64,000 bases of DNA from positions 38,916,620-38,980,619 of the forward strand of contig CM043700.1 in the NCBI GenBank assembly GCA_023935145.1, in the 5' to 3' direction. This DNA comes from Bretschneidera sinensis. Lineage: Eukaryota > Streptophyta > Magnoliopsida > Brassicales > Akaniaceae. Positions 62,216 to 64,000 of the stretch are shown here, in pieces. Both the position numbers and the translations under genes were made by a program. Positions within the stretch are counted from its first letter, which is position 1. Each line of letters opens with the position of its first letter. The notes beneath the pieces are model-generated. The model saw only the letters and a program-made list of their open reading frames with translations. It was not told the origin of the DNA and made no database searches.

Positions 62216-64000
62216 GATCGGACGAAGAGAAAGGAAAATTCAACGGACTAGGATTTTTTTTTCTTTCTTCCGTTCTTATTAAAGATTTGGAATTAAGGTT
62301 GGTTATTTTCCATGAGCATTTTCTGGAAGGGGAAATGGGAGAGTAAAACGACTAAATTAGTAGTAGTAGTGAGTCTAGTGACCAGTGAGGAGGTTTTATG
62401 CGAGTGAGAGTGCATCGTCACGATTTATACGTCACACAACTTGACTTTAAAAAAATCAACTGTAGACGTATGAATTGGGACAGAGGTAATATTAATTTAT
62501 TAAATTTTAAAAATAATGACGTGGAAAAACGATAAAAAGTAAAAGATATGGTAATTACTTATTTGTGAATTACTGAAAATCTATCTTATTTTAGTACGAC
62601 AATGCAAACCAATAGAGAACTGGATAAATTTTACAAAATGAAAATAAAAAAGAAACCCAAAAAAAAAAAAGACAAGCAAGGGCAACTGGGTTTGGAACAG
62701 GTGGGTTGATAACCAACGTAACAGAGGGCTTGTATCCTTTCTTAGTCTCGCACCTCGTACTCCTTGAAGAGTAGCATAGGGGGTTTGTGAAATGGTTTTT
62801 TATTTTTTATAAACAAAAATAAGATTAATTACACTTTTTAAAAACAGTTTATAAAAGAAAATCAAAAGCGTATATATAATTTTTTACAAAGTAATATTTT
62901 CGTCAACTAAATAATTTGTAACTTTACTTTTATTATATTTGTTTCAAAAAACCGTTTTATCTCATAAATCAAAATTATTATTAAGTGAGATAATTGAGAT
63001 TGAAGATGTTTATTTGGTACACATGATTAAGAAGGAAATAAGATTAAAAGAAAAATAAAATAAAATGATTTTATAAATTTAATGAGATTAGATATTATTA
63101 TGTTTTTTTTAATAAAATGTGAAATTGAATAAATCCATCTTTTATGTCTTATAAGCTTGAATAAGTATGAACAACTTTTTTTTTTCTTTTATGAGAACAA
63201 TAATACATACAAATATACATAACCTTGCTAAAAATATCCTTTTCTTTCATAAAAGATGATTCATTATTAAATGATTATCCTAGTTTATAAACTTTAGAAG
63301 CAAGATCTTGTGTAGTGGTTAAAAAAAAGTAAGATCTTAACTTTATATGTGTTAGGTTAATCTGTAATTATGCCAATTAGTTTTTTATAGTTTGTATTTG
63401 TAAAGAATTTGAAATTGAATATTGAAAGATCAAGACATAAAATCATTTAATGAGTTCAAATTAATTACATTTATGTTGCTAAATGTAAATAAAAAGTTCG
63501 AAATTTAAATAGTTATTGTGGTTTGATAACTTAATTGAAAATCATATCTCTTTTTTTGAATTGAGAAAATCTAACGCTTAAATCTTTTTACTATTAATTA
63601 TTAAAAGTTTAAGAGTGTTTGTTGGATAAGATAATGAAAATAAGATGAAGAGATAATTCTCATCGATGATGACAAGATAAAATCATTCTACTTTAAAAGA
63701 TGTGATGAGTCATCATATCTTCTTAACTATTTTATGAGAGTAGTGAGATCCGATGATGACAAGATAAAATCATTATATTTTAAAACAATATGACATTGTT
63801 TCATTGGTCTATCTTCATGTTGGAGAAAATGATTAAACAGAAATATTAACCATAAGTCATTACTCATTTTATCATATCTTCCCTTTATCATGTCCCCAAA
63901 ACATGCTCTCTAAATAGTTGAAAATAAATGACAAATAACATAAAATATCCTTTTTTTTTTTGTTATACATAACACGAACAAATCAATATGAATTTTACTA
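62216..64000. other. STT3 upstream region and intergenic DNA
   Basis: The STT3 leader and promoter lie from 62216 upward; no definite TATA box could be assigned. The rest is AT-rich with no coding frame. At 63030 'tttggtacacatgattaag' resembles the end of the MITE at 7123-7539, but no partner end was found. A candidate MITE occupies 63613-63910. Confidence 0.45.
63613..63910. mobile_element. Candidate TAA-flanked MITE, 298 bp
   Basis: Flanked by TAA on both sides (63610-63612 and 63911-63913). The left end GAGTGTTTGTTGGATAAGAT and the reverse complement of the right end, GAGAGCATGTTTTGGGGACA, agree only after a 4-base gap. Inside, a 34-bp segment starting GATGATGACAAGATAAAATC occurs twice (63665-63698 and 63752-63785) with two differences. 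The three-base flank could be coincidence in AT-rich DNA. Confidence 0.4.

Overview
This window is nuclear DNA from a flowering plant, most likely a eudicot. The evidence is AT-rich intergenic sequence, GT-AG introns of 0.1 to 6 kb, plant-type gene families (AGD-class ARF-GAP, F-box with kelch/FBA-type C-terminus, zinc-ribbon plus RING-H2 plus DUF1117 ligase) and plant retrotransposons (Ty1/copia, TRIM, L1-type LINE). The species cannot be fixed from sequence alone.

Layout. 1-8.7 kb: AT-rich intergenic DNA with a perfect 75-bp tandem duplication, an (AT)25 tract, a dead RNase H fragment from a non-LTR element and a PIF/Harbinger-like MITE. 8.7-15.2 kb (minus): an eight-exon ARF-GAP gene, closest in type to AGD15/AGD5, with a decayed non-LTR element in intron 2. 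15.8-16.2 kb: a 457-bp miniature LTR element (TRIM). 17.9-23.0 kb (plus): a nearly complete Ty1/copia element with one in-frame TAG in its gag-pol and with unequal LTRs. 25.8-26.2 kb (minus): a small BolA gene. 27.3-30.0 kb (plus): an F-box gene with a likely 1.5-kb 5'UTR intron. 31.3-32.4 kb (plus): an intronless RING-H2 E3 ligase gene. 32.4-39.9 kb: long non-coding stretch with LINE scraps. 39.9-45.9 kb (plus): a three-exon intracellular LysM-domain gene. 48.1-62.2 kb (minus): STT3, the catalytic subunit of oligosaccharyltransferase, in six exons whose introns hold a whole decayed L1-type LINE, another LINE 3' end, a nested pair of inverted-repeat elements and tandem repeats. 62.2-64 kb: intergenic with a second candidate MITE.

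The genes are unrelated housekeeping or regulatory loci (vesicle traffic, Fe-S/redox, ubiquitination, N-glycosylation), each with its own promoter; they do not form a pathway or cluster. Two of them (F-box and RING-H2) are ubiquitin-ligase components lying 1.3 kb apart, which may be chance.

I did not find a convincing new biological system. The most useful unexplained signals are: a shared 5-bp-stem/5-nt-loop hairpin at the 3' ends of four LINE copies at separate sites; a 36-bp unit present three times in the 3' LTR and once in the 5' LTR of the copia element, just upstream of the TATA box; the TRIM; the nested inverted-repeat elements in an STT3 intron; and an ambiguous final splice acceptor in the ARF-GAP gene that decides whether the protein has a short C-terminal tail. 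All exon coordinates were derived by reading splice sites and reading frame by eye, without transcript data.
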